A stretch of 64,000 nucleotides of DNA, taken from positions 1 through 64,000 of the forward strand of contig JAPYOP010000022.1 in NCBI GenBank assembly GCA_029938115.1, in the 5' to 3' direction. This stretch comes from Colwellia sp. Its GTDB lineage: Bacteria > Pseudomonadota > Gammaproteobacteria > Enterobacterales > Alteromonadaceae. The notes beneath the pieces are model-generated. The model was given only the letters and a program-made list of their open reading frames with translations. It had not been told where the DNA came from and did not search any database. This document shows positions 9,026 through 18,279 of the stretch, piece by piece. The translations under genes and the position numbers were made by a program. Each line of letters opens with the position of its first letter. The first letter of the stretch is position 1.

Positions 9026-10294
9026 ATGACAATTCAAAAGTTTTTTCCTTATATAAACAATAAGATGTTTGCTGAAGATGTTGCCCTTAGCGATATAGCT
9101 GAAAAAGTAGGCACGCCCTTTTACTGTTATTCAAACACAGCCATTAGCCACAACTTTCAAGACTACAAGCAAGCTTTTGCCAACCAAGACACGCTGATTT
9201 GCTACGCCGTAAAAGCAAATGGCAACCAAGCCGTCTTGTCTACTTTAGCAAAATTGGGCTCTGGTGCTGATGTCGTTTCGGAAGGTGAAATTCGCCGTGC
9301 TCGTGCTGCTGGTATTGAAGCAAATAAAATTGTCTATTCTGGTGTTGCCAAAATTGAATCTGAAATTGAATATGCACTCAATGAAGGTATTTTTCAATTC
9401 AACGTTGAATCTGAGCCTGAGCTTGAGCTTATCAGCCAAGTTGCAAGTCGTTTAAATAAAACTGCAGCCATTGCTTTTCGCATTAATCCTGATGTTTGTG
9501 CCAATACTCACGCAAAAATATCAACTGGTAAATCTGAGAACAAGTTTGGTGTACCAATTAGTAAAGCTAGAATAGCTTATAAACAAGCTGCCTCTTTACC
9601 TAATTTAAAAGTGCAAGGCGTTGATGTTCATATTGGCTCTCAATTGACTCAACTGGCCCCTTTTGAAGAAGCCTACAAACGCATTGCTCAACTAGTAGCA
9701 GAGCTTCGAAGTGATGGTCACGATATTAGCGTGGTTGATATTGGCGGTGGTTTAGGCATTACTTACAGTGATGAAAATATACCAAGCAAGCAGGCATATG
9801 CCGCTATTGCTCAGACACAATTAGGCCATTTAGGATGCAAAATTATTGTCGAGCCTGGACGTTCATTATTAGGTAACGCTGGGGTTTTAGTTTCAAGTGT
9901 GGTTTTTGTTAAAACAGGGGAAGAGCGTCAGTTCTTGATGTTAGACGCTGGCATGAACGATTTAATTCGCCCAAGCATGTACGATGCTCATCATGAAATA
10001 TTAGCGGTTGATATTAGTGCTGCACCTAACCAAACCAAAACATATGATGTAGTTGGCCCTGTATGTGAAACAGGCGATACTTTTTCTAAAAATAGACAAG
10101 TTCATCAATCAAAATCAGGCGATTTAATCGCTATCATGAGTTGCGGAGCTTATGGCGCAGTTATGGCATCAACATACAATACCCGTATGTTAGCACCAGA
10201 AGTTATGGTGAAAGATGATGAATTTGCAGTAGTAAGAGCACGCCTAAGTTATGAAGAAGTGATTAATACCGACTCTGTACCTAGTTGGGTTTAA
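9026..10294 (+). CDS. lysA: Diaminopimelate decarboxylase
   Basis: CYAVKANGNQAVL, VHIGSQLT, DIGGGLGITY, EPGRSLLGNAG, VGPVCETGDTF motifs. Confidence 0.97.
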   Translation: MTIQKFFPYINNKMFAEDVALSDIAEKVGTPFYCYSNTAISHNFQDYKQAFANQDTLICYAVKANGNQAVLSTLAKLGSGADVVSEGEIRRARAAGIEANKIVYSGVAKIESEIEYALNEGIFQFNVESEPELELISQVASRLNKTAAIAFRINPDVCANTHAKISTGKSENKFGVPISKARIAYKQAASLPNLKVQGVDVHIGSQLTQLAPFEEAYKRIAQLVAELRSDGHDISVVDIGGGLGITYSDENIPSKQAYAAIAQTQLGHLGCKIIVEPGRSLLGNAGVLVSSVVFVKTGEERQFLMLDAGMNDLIRPSMYDAHHEILAVDISAAPNQTKTYDVVGPVCETGDTFSKNRQVHQSKSGDLIAIMSCGAYGAVMASTYNTRMLAPEVMVKDDEFAVVRARLSYEEVINTDSVPSWV

Positions 10295-10378
10295 ATTTTT
10301 CTTTGTCGTGCCTCGTTTCATGTTATATGTTCCAGACATAACCTAAGTGACCTATATCCTTATAGGCCTCGTTCGTGA

Positions 10379-10408
10379 CGACCTACAGTATTGATTTACT
10401 GTAGGTCG
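10379..10408. repeat. Perfect 12-bp inverted repeat (CGACCTACAGTA-6-TACTGTAGGTCG), REP-like
   Basis: Read directly; contains the GTAGGTCG head on both arms. Confidence 0.65.
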
Positions 10409-10448
10409 ATGCTTGCCTCGACAATGTTGTTCCAAAACTCATATACAT

Positions 10449-11108
10449 TTAACACCAACTTGCTTCACTGATCGGCTTATTAAGCAGCTCTTCAATGTTT
10501 GCTAATAAAACCCGATAACCGACATTGCCATATAAGGTTTGTCGGCCATTATCGATAATATAAGACGGACTACCTTTTAGGCCAAGTGCTTTCGCTTGTT
10601 GATAGTTGTTCATCAAGGCTGCCATTGCACTACCATCTAATATGGCTTTATTCACTTTCATACTATCAAGCCCAGCTTGTTCTATGAGTGCGAAAAGAAC
10701 CTCAATATCACTAATATCTCTAGCTTCAACAAAAAAGGCTTCTCTAAACATTAACGCCAGTTCAATGCTTTGCTGACATGAACAAGTCAATTCAATCGCT
10801 TTTAATACTAGGTGAGGATTAGCAGACGACGTTGGTCGAGTTCTAGACCATATATCAGCATTGATATGGGCATCTTCATAAATTGATGCTGACTCAATCA
10901 CATGAGCAGAAAACCCCTCATAACCACCACGGCCATGCCATTGAGTTGGTATTTTATTGGTTGCATCACCGAAAACATCTAAATAGTGATAACGCAATTC
11001 AATTTTGTCACCTAAGCATTTGTTCAATTCATCTATGCGGCGTTGGGCTATCCACGCCCAAACACATAAAACATCACTGTAATAATCAACAATCAATGGC
11101 GTACTCAT
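10449..11108 (-). CDS. DsbA family / HCCA-isomerase-like thioredoxin-fold protein
   Basis: VDYYSDVLCVWAWIAQRRIDEL N-terminus; LGLKGSPSYIIDNGRQTLYGNVGYRV (cis-Pro region). CxxC replaced by CVWA. Confidence 0.8.
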   Translation of the reverse strand: MSTPLIVDYYSDVLCVWAWIAQRRIDELNKCLGDKIELRYHYLDVFGDATNKIPTQWHGRGGYEGFSAHVIESASIYEDAHINADIWSRTRPTSSANPHLVLKAIELTCSCQQSIELALMFREAFFVEARDISDIEVLFALIEQAGLDSMKVNKAILDGSAMAALMNNYQQAKALGLKGSPSYIIDNGRQTLYGNVGYRVLLANIEELLNKPISEASWC

Positions 11109-11155
11109 AATTTACATCCTGCTTGTAAAATCGTCTTTCATCTTAAATTAGCGCT

Positions 11156-11500
11156 TTAAAATACACAACAAACATCATCTAACATGCTAGTGATAACCCA
11201 AACATTTTTATAACCAACTCGTTTTAATTGCTCAGCGGCAAAAGTAGCTCTTGCACCAGTAGCGCAATGAATAAAAATAGCTAAATTTTCATCTGGGTGC
11301 ATTTGCAACATTTTCATTTCAAGTAAACCACGAGGAATATTAATAGTGCTATTAGCTGATTTTTCAGCAAACTCCGCAGGCTCTCTAACATCAATAGTAA
11401 TACCATTTTCATTTATACATTTTACCGCTGCATCAGCCGCAGTAATGGTATTAAGCGATGGTCTTGCCTGTGCAATTACTTCAGGGATTGTTTTTAACAT
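11156..11500 (-). CDS. Rhodanese-like domain protein
   Basis: GITIDVREPAEFAE and the IFIHCATGARATFAAEQLKRVGYKNV active-site loop. Confidence 0.9.
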   Translation of the reverse strand: MLKTIPEVIAQARPSLNTITAADAAVKCINENGITIDVREPAEFAEKSANSTINIPRGLLEMKMLQMHPDENLAIFIHCATGARATFAAEQLKRVGYKNVWVITSMLDDVCCVF

Positions 11501-11531
11501 AAGTATTCCTTAATTTATATTAACCAAGTGT

Positions 11532-11750
11532 CTAGCTACATTGAGCATTGCTTTCTTTCAAACCTAATTTTTTCAAAATGGTCATCATTAAACACCATTT
11601 AGTTATTGATGATTGTAGAAGGTTTACGCCAATAAAGGCCGTGAACCACATCCAATTAGGTGAATGAAATTGAGTAAGTGCAAGTGAGATTAAAATCATG
11701 ATACCTGCGACCAAACGAAGTGCTTCATTAACTGTCATAACATTCTCCAA
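11532..11750 (-). CDS. DUF2892 (YgaP-type) inner-membrane protein
   Basis: NVMTVNEALRLVAGIMILISLAL...WMWFTAFIGVNLLQSSITKWCLMMTILKKLGLK. Confidence 0.85.
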   Translation of the reverse strand: MENVMTVNEALRLVAGIMILISLALTQFHSPNWMWFTAFIGVNLLQSSITKWCLMMTILKKLGLKESNAQCS

Positions 11751-11770
11751 GTGAATTATATTTTGTATAT

Positions 11771-11795
11771 AACTCTAAATATTTAGTTTAGAGTT
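11771..11795. promoter_or_regulatory. Candidate ArsR-family operator (AACTCTAAA-N7-TTTAGAGTT)
   Basis: Perfect 9-bp inverted repeat in the divergent intergenic region between the DUF2892 gene and the ArsR gene. Confidence 0.5.
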
Positions 11796-11907
11796 TTCTA
11801 ATTTACCTTTTACTGATTTAAGTTATATTAGCCTTTACTAAATTAAAGTTCAATAGTAGACTAAAATAAAATTATTGAACGATATTTTAGCTAGGTGCGA
11901 TACAGAT

Positions 11908-12213
11908 ATGACAATAGATCCAACTAAACTAGTAGAAAATGCCCAACAAGTAGCGGCTATATTAAAACAACTATCCAACCCTAACAGGTTGATGATCCTA
12001 TGCTGTATCTCTTCAGGAGAGTTAACTGTTGGAGATTTAAATAGGCAGATCAATTTATCACAGTCAGCGCTTTCTCAACATTTAGCTAAGTTACGAGAAA
12101 GTGAAATAGTGACCACAAGACGTGAATCTCAAACCATTTATTATCGAATTGCAAACCAGAAAATAAAATATCTATTGGAAGTTTTGCAGCAACAATTTTG
12201 TGATGACGGTTAA
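11908..12213 (+). CDS. ArsR/SmtB family regulator, BigR/SqrR/YgaV-like
   Basis: Winged-helix QINLSQSALSQHLAKLRESEIVTTRRESQTIYYRI; Cys in LMILCC and near the C-terminus (QQFC); ATG at 11908 preferred over upstream TTG at 11875. Confidence 0.88.
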   Translation: MTIDPTKLVENAQQVAAILKQLSNPNRLMILCCISSGELTVGDLNRQINLSQSALSQHLAKLRESEIVTTRRESQTIYYRIANQKIKYLLEVLQQQFCDDG

Positions 12214-12295
12214 ATCATTAGCTATTAGTGTTTATTTGACCGCTTTTTTAAGGCTTTACCTGCAACTTAAACTAATCAAGGAAAGCTGACTTACT

Positions 12296-15200
12296 ATGCA
12301 GACTCCAACCAATTTCACCTCAAAATTAATCAGTAGTATTATGGCCAGTAAAGTGCCGTTTATTATTCTGGTTTTATCTATTTTTGCCGGCATGATGGCA
12401 TTAAATTACACGCCTCGTGAAGAAGAACCGCAAATTGTGGTTCCTATGGTAGATGTAGTTGTTAGTGCGCCCGGCATTAATGTATCGCAAGTAGAACGCT
12501 TAGTTACTACCCCTTTAGAAAAGCTATTAGCACAAGTCAATGGAGTTGAGCATGTTTATTCGGTTACTAATAATAGCCAAGCGGTAGTCACTTTACGGTT
12601 TCATGTCGGTGAAAACCGTGAACGAGCACTACTAAATACTTATAATAAACTTCATTCTAATACCGACATAATTCCTGAGATTATTAGTAATTGGCGTGTA
12701 CAGCCCGTAGAAGTAGACGATGTACCTATTGTTATGTTGGGACTATGGAGTAGTGATAACGAAATAGTAGATGACTATGATTTACGTCGCTTAGCCGAAG
12801 AAGTTTCGACCTTTTTACAATCAATAGATAATACCAGCGAAGTTAACGTTGTTGGTGGGCGCTCAAGAGAAATTCAGGTGAATTTAGATCCTGAGCAAAT
12901 GACCGCTAGAAAAATATCCATTAGTGATGTACTAAATGCGATTCAAGCCTCAAACAGCTTGCAATATCATGGAAATATAGCGTTAGAAAATCAATCATTT
13001 CGGCTTGAAAGTGGCGATGCTTTTAGAGATATAAATTCATTAAATCAAGCACCGATAAGTGTTATCGATGGCAGTGTTGTTTTATTAAGAGACATTGCCA
13101 ATATTATTGATGGTCCAGCAGAACAAAAAGATTACACTTGGATAGACTTTGCTAATGGGCATCAAAAAAAGTTTTACACTAACAACAGTAGCGATCACCC
13201 AATAGTAACAATAAGTGTTGCTAAGCAACGTGGTAGTAATGCCGTAACTGTGGCACAAGCAGTTCACGATAAAATAGCAAAATTAAAACAATCAATTTTT
13301 CCTAAGAATGTTCATGTTGAAGTATTACGCGACTATGGTGAAACCGCGAATGAAAAAGTGAATAATCTTACCACCAGCTTAGCGTTTGCAATATTTACCG
13401 TAGTGGTTTTTATTGCGGTATTTTTAGGGTGGCGCTCTGCAGTAGTCGTTGGTTTAGCCGTGCCTATTTGTTATGGCATAACCTTATCGTTAGATTTAGC
13501 CTTTGGCTATACCATAAACCGTGTAACGCTTTTTGCGCTAATTCTTTCTTTAGGCTTACTGGTTGACGACCCTATTACCGGTGTTGATAACATTGAGCGA
13601 TACTTAAAAACCAAAGGTGGCTCACTGCAAGATAAAATAGTTGCGGCAATAAATGAGATCCGTGTACCGTTAGTCATGTCAACGTTAACCATAGTCTTAG
13701 CTTTTATGCCTCTAGCATTTATCACGGGCATGATGGGGCCTTACATGGCGCCAATGGCATTTAATGTTCCATTAAGTGTCATCAGCTCTACCTTAGTTGC
13801 CTTTTTAGTTACACCATGGCTCGCCGCTAAGTTTATCAATCCTAAATCTGAAATTGAATTAAGTGAAGATAAAGAGCAAAGCCAAGGGTTTAGTCAGTTT
13901 TATCGTTCCATGTTAACGCCGTTATTAGATAACCGAAAGAAAGGGAAACTTGTATTATGGCTAGTCTTAATATTATTTATCATCGCAGCCATGTTACCTG
14001 TGATGCGTTTAGTACCACTAAAACTACTGCCTTTTGATAATAAAAATGAAGTTCAAATTATTGTCGACATGCCTGAAAGTGCAACCTTAGAGCAAACGTC
14101 AGCAATGGCAAAGATTGTTTCAAACAAAATACAACAACTCCCTGAAATAAAAGCAATTTCAGTTTATGTGGGTATCCCTTCACCAATTGATTTCAATGGT
14201 ATGGTACGACAATATTATCAACGCCACGCACCTTACATGGCTGATTTACGCATTATATTACTTGATAAAACAGAACGTGAGCATCAATCGCACGCAGTGG
14301 TATTAAGGCTGAGAGAGCACTTAAAATCACTAAATACCGAGGGAGTAAATATTAAAGTAGTAGAAGTACCTCCGGGTCCTCCTGTACTTAGCACTTTAGT
14401 AGCTGAACTTTATGGTGACGAATTTACGCAATACAGCGAATTACAACAAGCCGCGAGTATTGTTGAAAAAAGACTTAAACAAGAGCCATTTGTCGTTGAA
14501 GTAGACTCAACTGTTGGTGATGATCAAACCAGCCTGCGTTTTGTTACCGATAAAACAAAAGCAGCATTATCGGGTATATCAACTCAAAATATTAATCAGG
14601 CATTAGCCGTAGCTAATAGCGGACAAATAGCTGGCTACTTGCATGTAGATGATGAAGCAACGCCGTTAGCTATTAATATTAAACTCCCTATTGAGCAGCG
14701 AGAAACATTGGCTGATTACTACAGGCTAACACTTAAAGGGCAAGCTGGTATTGTACAAAACACTACCCCGCAAGGTATTGATATTGCGCCACAGTCACAA
14801 GTTTCACTTGGTGAACTAGGCCAGTTTGAACACTATATCAGCGACAAAGCTATTTTTCATAAAGACTTAAAACCTGTTGTTTATGTTACCGCCGATATTT
14901 CAGGAAGAACTCCCGCGGCCATCATTGCTGATGTGGGTAGTGATCTGCAAAAAGCCAAAGGGCAAATGCACAATAGCGCGCCCACTCAAGTAAATGATTG
15001 GAAAAACCGTACTTTCTTAACCAGTGGTAGCGGCAACACTTGGCAACTGCCTGATAATATAATCCTGTCTTGGAGTGGTGAAGGTGAATGGCGCATCACT
15101 ATTCGCGTATTTCGTGATATGGGTATTGCCTTTGCTTTTGCTTTAACCGCTATTTATTTTGTGCTAAGAATTCAAACTGGCTCCGCAGCTTTAGCCGGTA

Positions 15201-15676
15201 TTATTATGTCAGCTATTCCACTAACCGTAATAGGCATAATGCCAGGTTTTTTCATGCTGAATCAATTTGGAGAACGTGAAATAGCCAATGCACCTGAGCC
15301 AGTATTATTTACCGCTACGGCGATGATAGGCATGATAGCTTTAGCTGGCATAGTAGTAAGAAACTCATTAATTTTAATTGAATTTATCACCCAAGCACGT
15401 GATAGAGGTGAGCAAATAAAAGAAGCCTTGATTCAAGCAGGCGCCGTACGCATGCGCCCGGTATTATTAACTGCTGGCACTACATTGTTAGGCAATTTAA
15501 TCATCACCCTTGATCCCGTTTTTAGTGGTTTAGCTATAGCCATTATTTTTGGCATTATCTCATCAACCGTATTTACATTATTGGTAGTTCCCATTGTTTA
15601 TTTATTAGTTTTTGACAATGAAAAACAAAGCGCACCAACAGCCACAGGCGAATATTTAATTAAGGAAAAGTCATGA
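12296..15676 (+). CDS. Efflux RND transporter permease subunit (AcrB/HAE-like)
   Basis: 1126-aa RND protein; TPREEEPQIVVPMVDVVVSAPG, LGLLVDDPITGVDNIERYL, RMRPVLLTAGTTLLGNLI. Confidence 0.93.
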   Translation: MQTPTNFTSKLISSIMASKVPFIILVLSIFAGMMALNYTPREEEPQIVVPMVDVVVSAPGINVSQVERLVTTPLEKLLAQVNGVEHVYSVTNNSQAVVTLRFHVGENRERALLNTYNKLHSNTDIIPEIISNWRVQPVEVDDVPIVMLGLWSSDNEIVDDYDLRRLAEEVSTFLQSIDNTSEVNVVGGRSREIQVNLDPEQMTARKISISDVLNAIQASNSLQYHGNIALENQSFRLESGDAFRDINSLNQAPISVIDGSVVLLRDIANIIDGPAEQKDYTWIDFANGHQKKFYTNNSSDHPIVTISVAKQRGSNAVTVAQAVHDKIAKLKQSIFPKNVHVEVLRDYGETANEKVNNLTTSLAFAIFTVVVFIAVFLGWRSAVVVGLAVPICYGITLSLDLAFGYTINRVTLFALILSLGLLVDDPITGVDNIERYLKTKGGSLQDKIVAAINEIRVPLVMSTLTIVLAFMPLAFITGMMGPYMAPMAFNVPLSVISSTLVAFLVTPWLAAKFINPKSEIELSEDKEQSQGFSQFYRSMLTPLLDNRKKGKLVLWLVLILFIIAAMLPVMRLVPLKLLPFDNKNEVQIIVDMPESATLEQTSAMAKIVSNKIQQLPEIKAISVYVGIPSPIDFNGMVRQYYQRHAPYMADLRIILLDKTEREHQSHAVVLRLREHLKSLNTEGVNIKVVEVPPGPPVLSTLVAELYGDEFTQYSELQQAASIVEKRLKQEPFVVEVDSTVGDDQTSLRFVTDKTKAALSGISTQNINQALAVANSGQIAGYLHVDDEATPLAINIKLPIEQRETLADYYRLTLKGQAGIVQNTTPQGIDIAPQSQVSLGELGQFEHYISDKAIFHKDLKPVVYVTADISGRTPAAIIADVGSDLQKAKGQMHNSAPTQVNDWKNRTFLTSGSGNTWQLPDNIILSWSGEGEWRITIRVFRDMGIAFAFALTAIYFVLRIQTGSAALAGIIMSAIPLTVIGIMPGFFMLNQFGEREIANAPEPVLFTATAMIGMIALAGIVVRNSLILIEFITQARDRGEQIKEALIQAGAVRMRPVLLTAGTTLLGNLIITLDPVFSGLAIAIIFGIISSTVFTLLVVPIVYLLVFDNEKQSAPTATGEYLIKEKS

Positions 15677-16779
15677 CTCAAAGCAATACAAAAGAAATCA
15701 AGACAAACAAAAGTACAGCGCAAAAAATACTAGTTCCTGTTGTTGCTGTCACTATTTTATTGTTGATGGTAGCTTGGCTTGCTGGCTCTTTTGATGAAAA
15801 AGTATCGCCAGCACTTAATGAAAACATCAATAAAAGTCAGAACATGGCAGGCATTGATAAAACGAGCAACTATACAATAATCGCTAGTACCGACGCTATT
15901 TTTGAGCCCGTAGCAGCGAGTGTTGAAGCAAAACAAGCTACCATAATTTCATCCAGAATTTTAGCTAGAATAGATAACATCAAGGTAAGAGCGGGCGACA
16001 AAGTTGAAAAAGGTGATTTATTAATTCAACTTGAACAAGGTGATTTAAATTCACAAGTACTGCAAGCTAAACAAAATATCAAAGCAATGCAAGCACGCCA
16101 TACAGAGGCTAAGCAAAACTTTGAACGCTCTGTTGAATTATTTAAAAAGCAATTAGTTTCAGAGTTTGATTTAGACAAAAATCGCGCTGACTTCCAAAGT
16201 ATAGTTGCTGAATTAACCGCTGCCGAACAAGTTTTATCTCAAGCAAAAACCACCTTAAGCTACGCCACGTTAAAGGCACCTATTAATGGTCTTATAGTCG
16301 ACCGTTTTGCCGAACCCGGTGATACGGCTCAAGCAGGCGCAAAGCTATTATCTTTATACAATCCATTATCATTACGGGTAGAAGCACAAGTACGTGAACG
16401 TTTAGCCTTAACGTTAACTCATGGTCAAAGTATTAAAATTGAATTACCTAGTGTTAATAAAACCATTATTGGGGAAATAGAAGAAATAGTACCCGCAGCT
16501 AACACCGGTTCCCGCAGTTTTTTAATTAAAGCGCGCATTAATTACCATGAAAACTTATTACCTGGCATGTATGCTCGCATGTTGATTCCTGCTGGAGAAC
16601 AAGTCAAATTTAACATCCCTATGGATAAAGTTGCTCATGTTGGTCAACTAGATTTTGTTTGGCTAAATGTCAATGGTGAGATTCAACGTCGCTTTGTTAG
16701 GTTAGGTAAAGTAAAGCCAAACAATATGGTCGCAGTGGTTTCTGGCCTAAAGGCTGGAGATGAAATAATCACGCCTTAA
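15673..16779 (+). CDS. RND efflux periplasmic adaptor subunit (MFP family)
   Basis: SRILARIDNIKVRAGDKVEKGDLLIQLEQGDL, ATLKAPINGLIVDRFAEPGDTAQAG; 4-nt ATGA overlap with permease. Confidence 0.92.
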   Translation: MTQSNTKEIKTNKSTAQKILVPVVAVTILLLMVAWLAGSFDEKVSPALNENINKSQNMAGIDKTSNYTIIASTDAIFEPVAASVEAKQATIISSRILARIDNIKVRAGDKVEKGDLLIQLEQGDLNSQVLQAKQNIKAMQARHTEAKQNFERSVELFKKQLVSEFDLDKNRADFQSIVAELTAAEQVLSQAKTTLSYATLKAPINGLIVDRFAEPGDTAQAGAKLLSLYNPLSLRVEAQVRERLALTLTHGQSIKIELPSVNKTIIGEIEEIVPAANTGSRSFLIKARINYHENLLPGMYARMLIPAGEQVKFNIPMDKVAHVGQLDFVWLNVNGEIQRRFVRLGKVKPNNMVAVVSGLKAGDEIITP

Positions 16780-16951
16780 ACGACTATAAAATAATTAATT
16801 TATAACAACATATTTACTTAATTCACCTTTGTAAAATAAAAAACTTTCGTTATACTTGGCAAGTAGTTAGGATGATAAATGTTTTGTTACATTTTATTAA
16901 ACCATGTAATGAAGCAAAAGCTCACAAAATAACAGTTAAGGTGATTAATAT

Positions 16952-18052
16952 ATGTTTGGTTTGCCAAGTAAAGAAGAATTCGCTGCATTACAAAAGGAAA
17001 ACCTGCAACTTAAACAACAACTCTTAGCATTAGAATCTGAAGTAACTAACGCTAATGATGAAAGCCAACAGCTCGCACAAGACATGGCTAATAATACCGA
17101 GCGATATCGCCATCAAGAAGAAATTAACAACCTATGGTTAGGCTCTACTGATTTAGTTAATAACATCAGAGAAGAGCTTGCCGCTTCATCCAATGAACTT
17201 ATCGGCCATCGTGACGAATTTCAATCTTCACAAGTATTATTTAATGAAATTCTTTCAATGTTAGCTTCAACTATTCAAGCAACAACGAAAATTAGCACTG
17301 ATAGTAAAAACGCTTCCACGTCTGTTGATAATTTAAAATCAGCTACGGCTGGTATAAATGACTTTGTAAATATCATTAAAGGTATTTCTGATCAAACTAA
17401 CTTACTGGCACTAAATGCAGCTATTGAAGCCGCCCGAGCTGGTGAGCAAGGTCGTGGTTTTGCTGTAGTTGCTGACGAAGTAAGAACGTTAGCTCAACGC
17501 TCTGCTGAAGCGTCTAATGAAATATCGAACTTAATTGAGCAAGTAAACCAGCAAATGGAGCAAGTTATTGAAGGCATCCATGAAGTAGGTGAAAAAAGTA
17601 GTGAAATTAGTGAAAGTACCGCAACTATTGAAAGCACAGCTGACAACATAGTTACTGTCTCTAAAAATATGTACTCTGTTATCACCGGCTCTACTGCTGA
17701 TGCGTTTATACAAACTGTGAAAATGGATCATGTTGTTTGGAAATTAGAGGTTTATCAAGTGATGTTAGGCATGTCGACCAAAGATGTTACCGACTTTGCC
17801 GATCACCACAATTGTCGTTTAGGTCAATGGTATTTAAACGGCGAAGGTTCACAAAAATACGCTAACCTTAGTACTTTCAAACAATTGGATGCACCTCATG
17901 CGCAAGTGCATAACTACGGTTTAAATGCATTAAAAGCAATGAAAAGTGGCAATATGCCACAAGCAGTTAAAGATTTAAGCGTAATGGAAAATGCCAGTGT
18001 CGATGTAATTAACTTATTAACGTCGTTATCGCATCAAATTAAGCGTGATTAA
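16952..18052 (+). CDS. Soluble methyl-accepting chemotaxis protein with C-terminal CZB domain
   Basis: Hairpin tip [46 protein letters not shown]-terminal [15 protein letters not shown] and PHAQVH zinc-ligand pattern; no TM segment seen. Confidence 0.92.
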   Translation: MFGLPSKEEFAALQKENLQLKQQLLALESEVTNANDESQQLAQDMANNTERYRHQEEINNLWLGSTDLVNNIREELAASSNELIGHRDEFQSSQVLFNEILSMLASTIQATTKISTDSKNASTSVDNLKSATAGINDFVNIIKGISDQTNLLALNAAIEAARAGEQGRGFAVVADEVRTLAQRSAEASNEISNLIEQVNQQMEQVIEGIHEVGEKSSEISESTATIESTADNIVTVSKNMYSVITGSTADAFIQTVKMDHVVWKLEVYQVMLGMSTKDVTDFADHHNCRLGQWYLNGEGSQKYANLSTFKQLDAPHAQVHNYGLNALKAMKSGNMPQAVKDLSVMENASVDVINLLTSLSHQIKRD

Positions 18053-18086
18053 GATTGTTTAAGAGCTATTCGTAAGTTAAAAATAT

Positions 18087-18109
18087 CAAGGGGCTTCATG
18101 CCCCTTTTT
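18087..18109 (+). terminator. Rho-independent terminator (AGGGGC-TTCAT-GCCCCTTTTTC)
   Basis: Stem plus T run directly after the MCP gene. Confidence 0.75.
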
Positions 18110-18279
18110 CTACACTCAGATATCTACACCTGCCAAATTTATCTAATAAAGCAGCAACTTCATTTAAGTATATTAATTTAGAGGTAAACAAATATAAAAC
18201 GATAGGATTTAAAAATTAAGCTGATACAAAATTTTGAACGCCCACAGACTTAGTATCAAAATAGATATAAGCTTCCCAG

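Noticed and set aside
11875-11907. TTG start extension of the ArsR ORF
   Set aside because: The ATG at 11908 fits the family N-terminus better; the upstream extension has no support.
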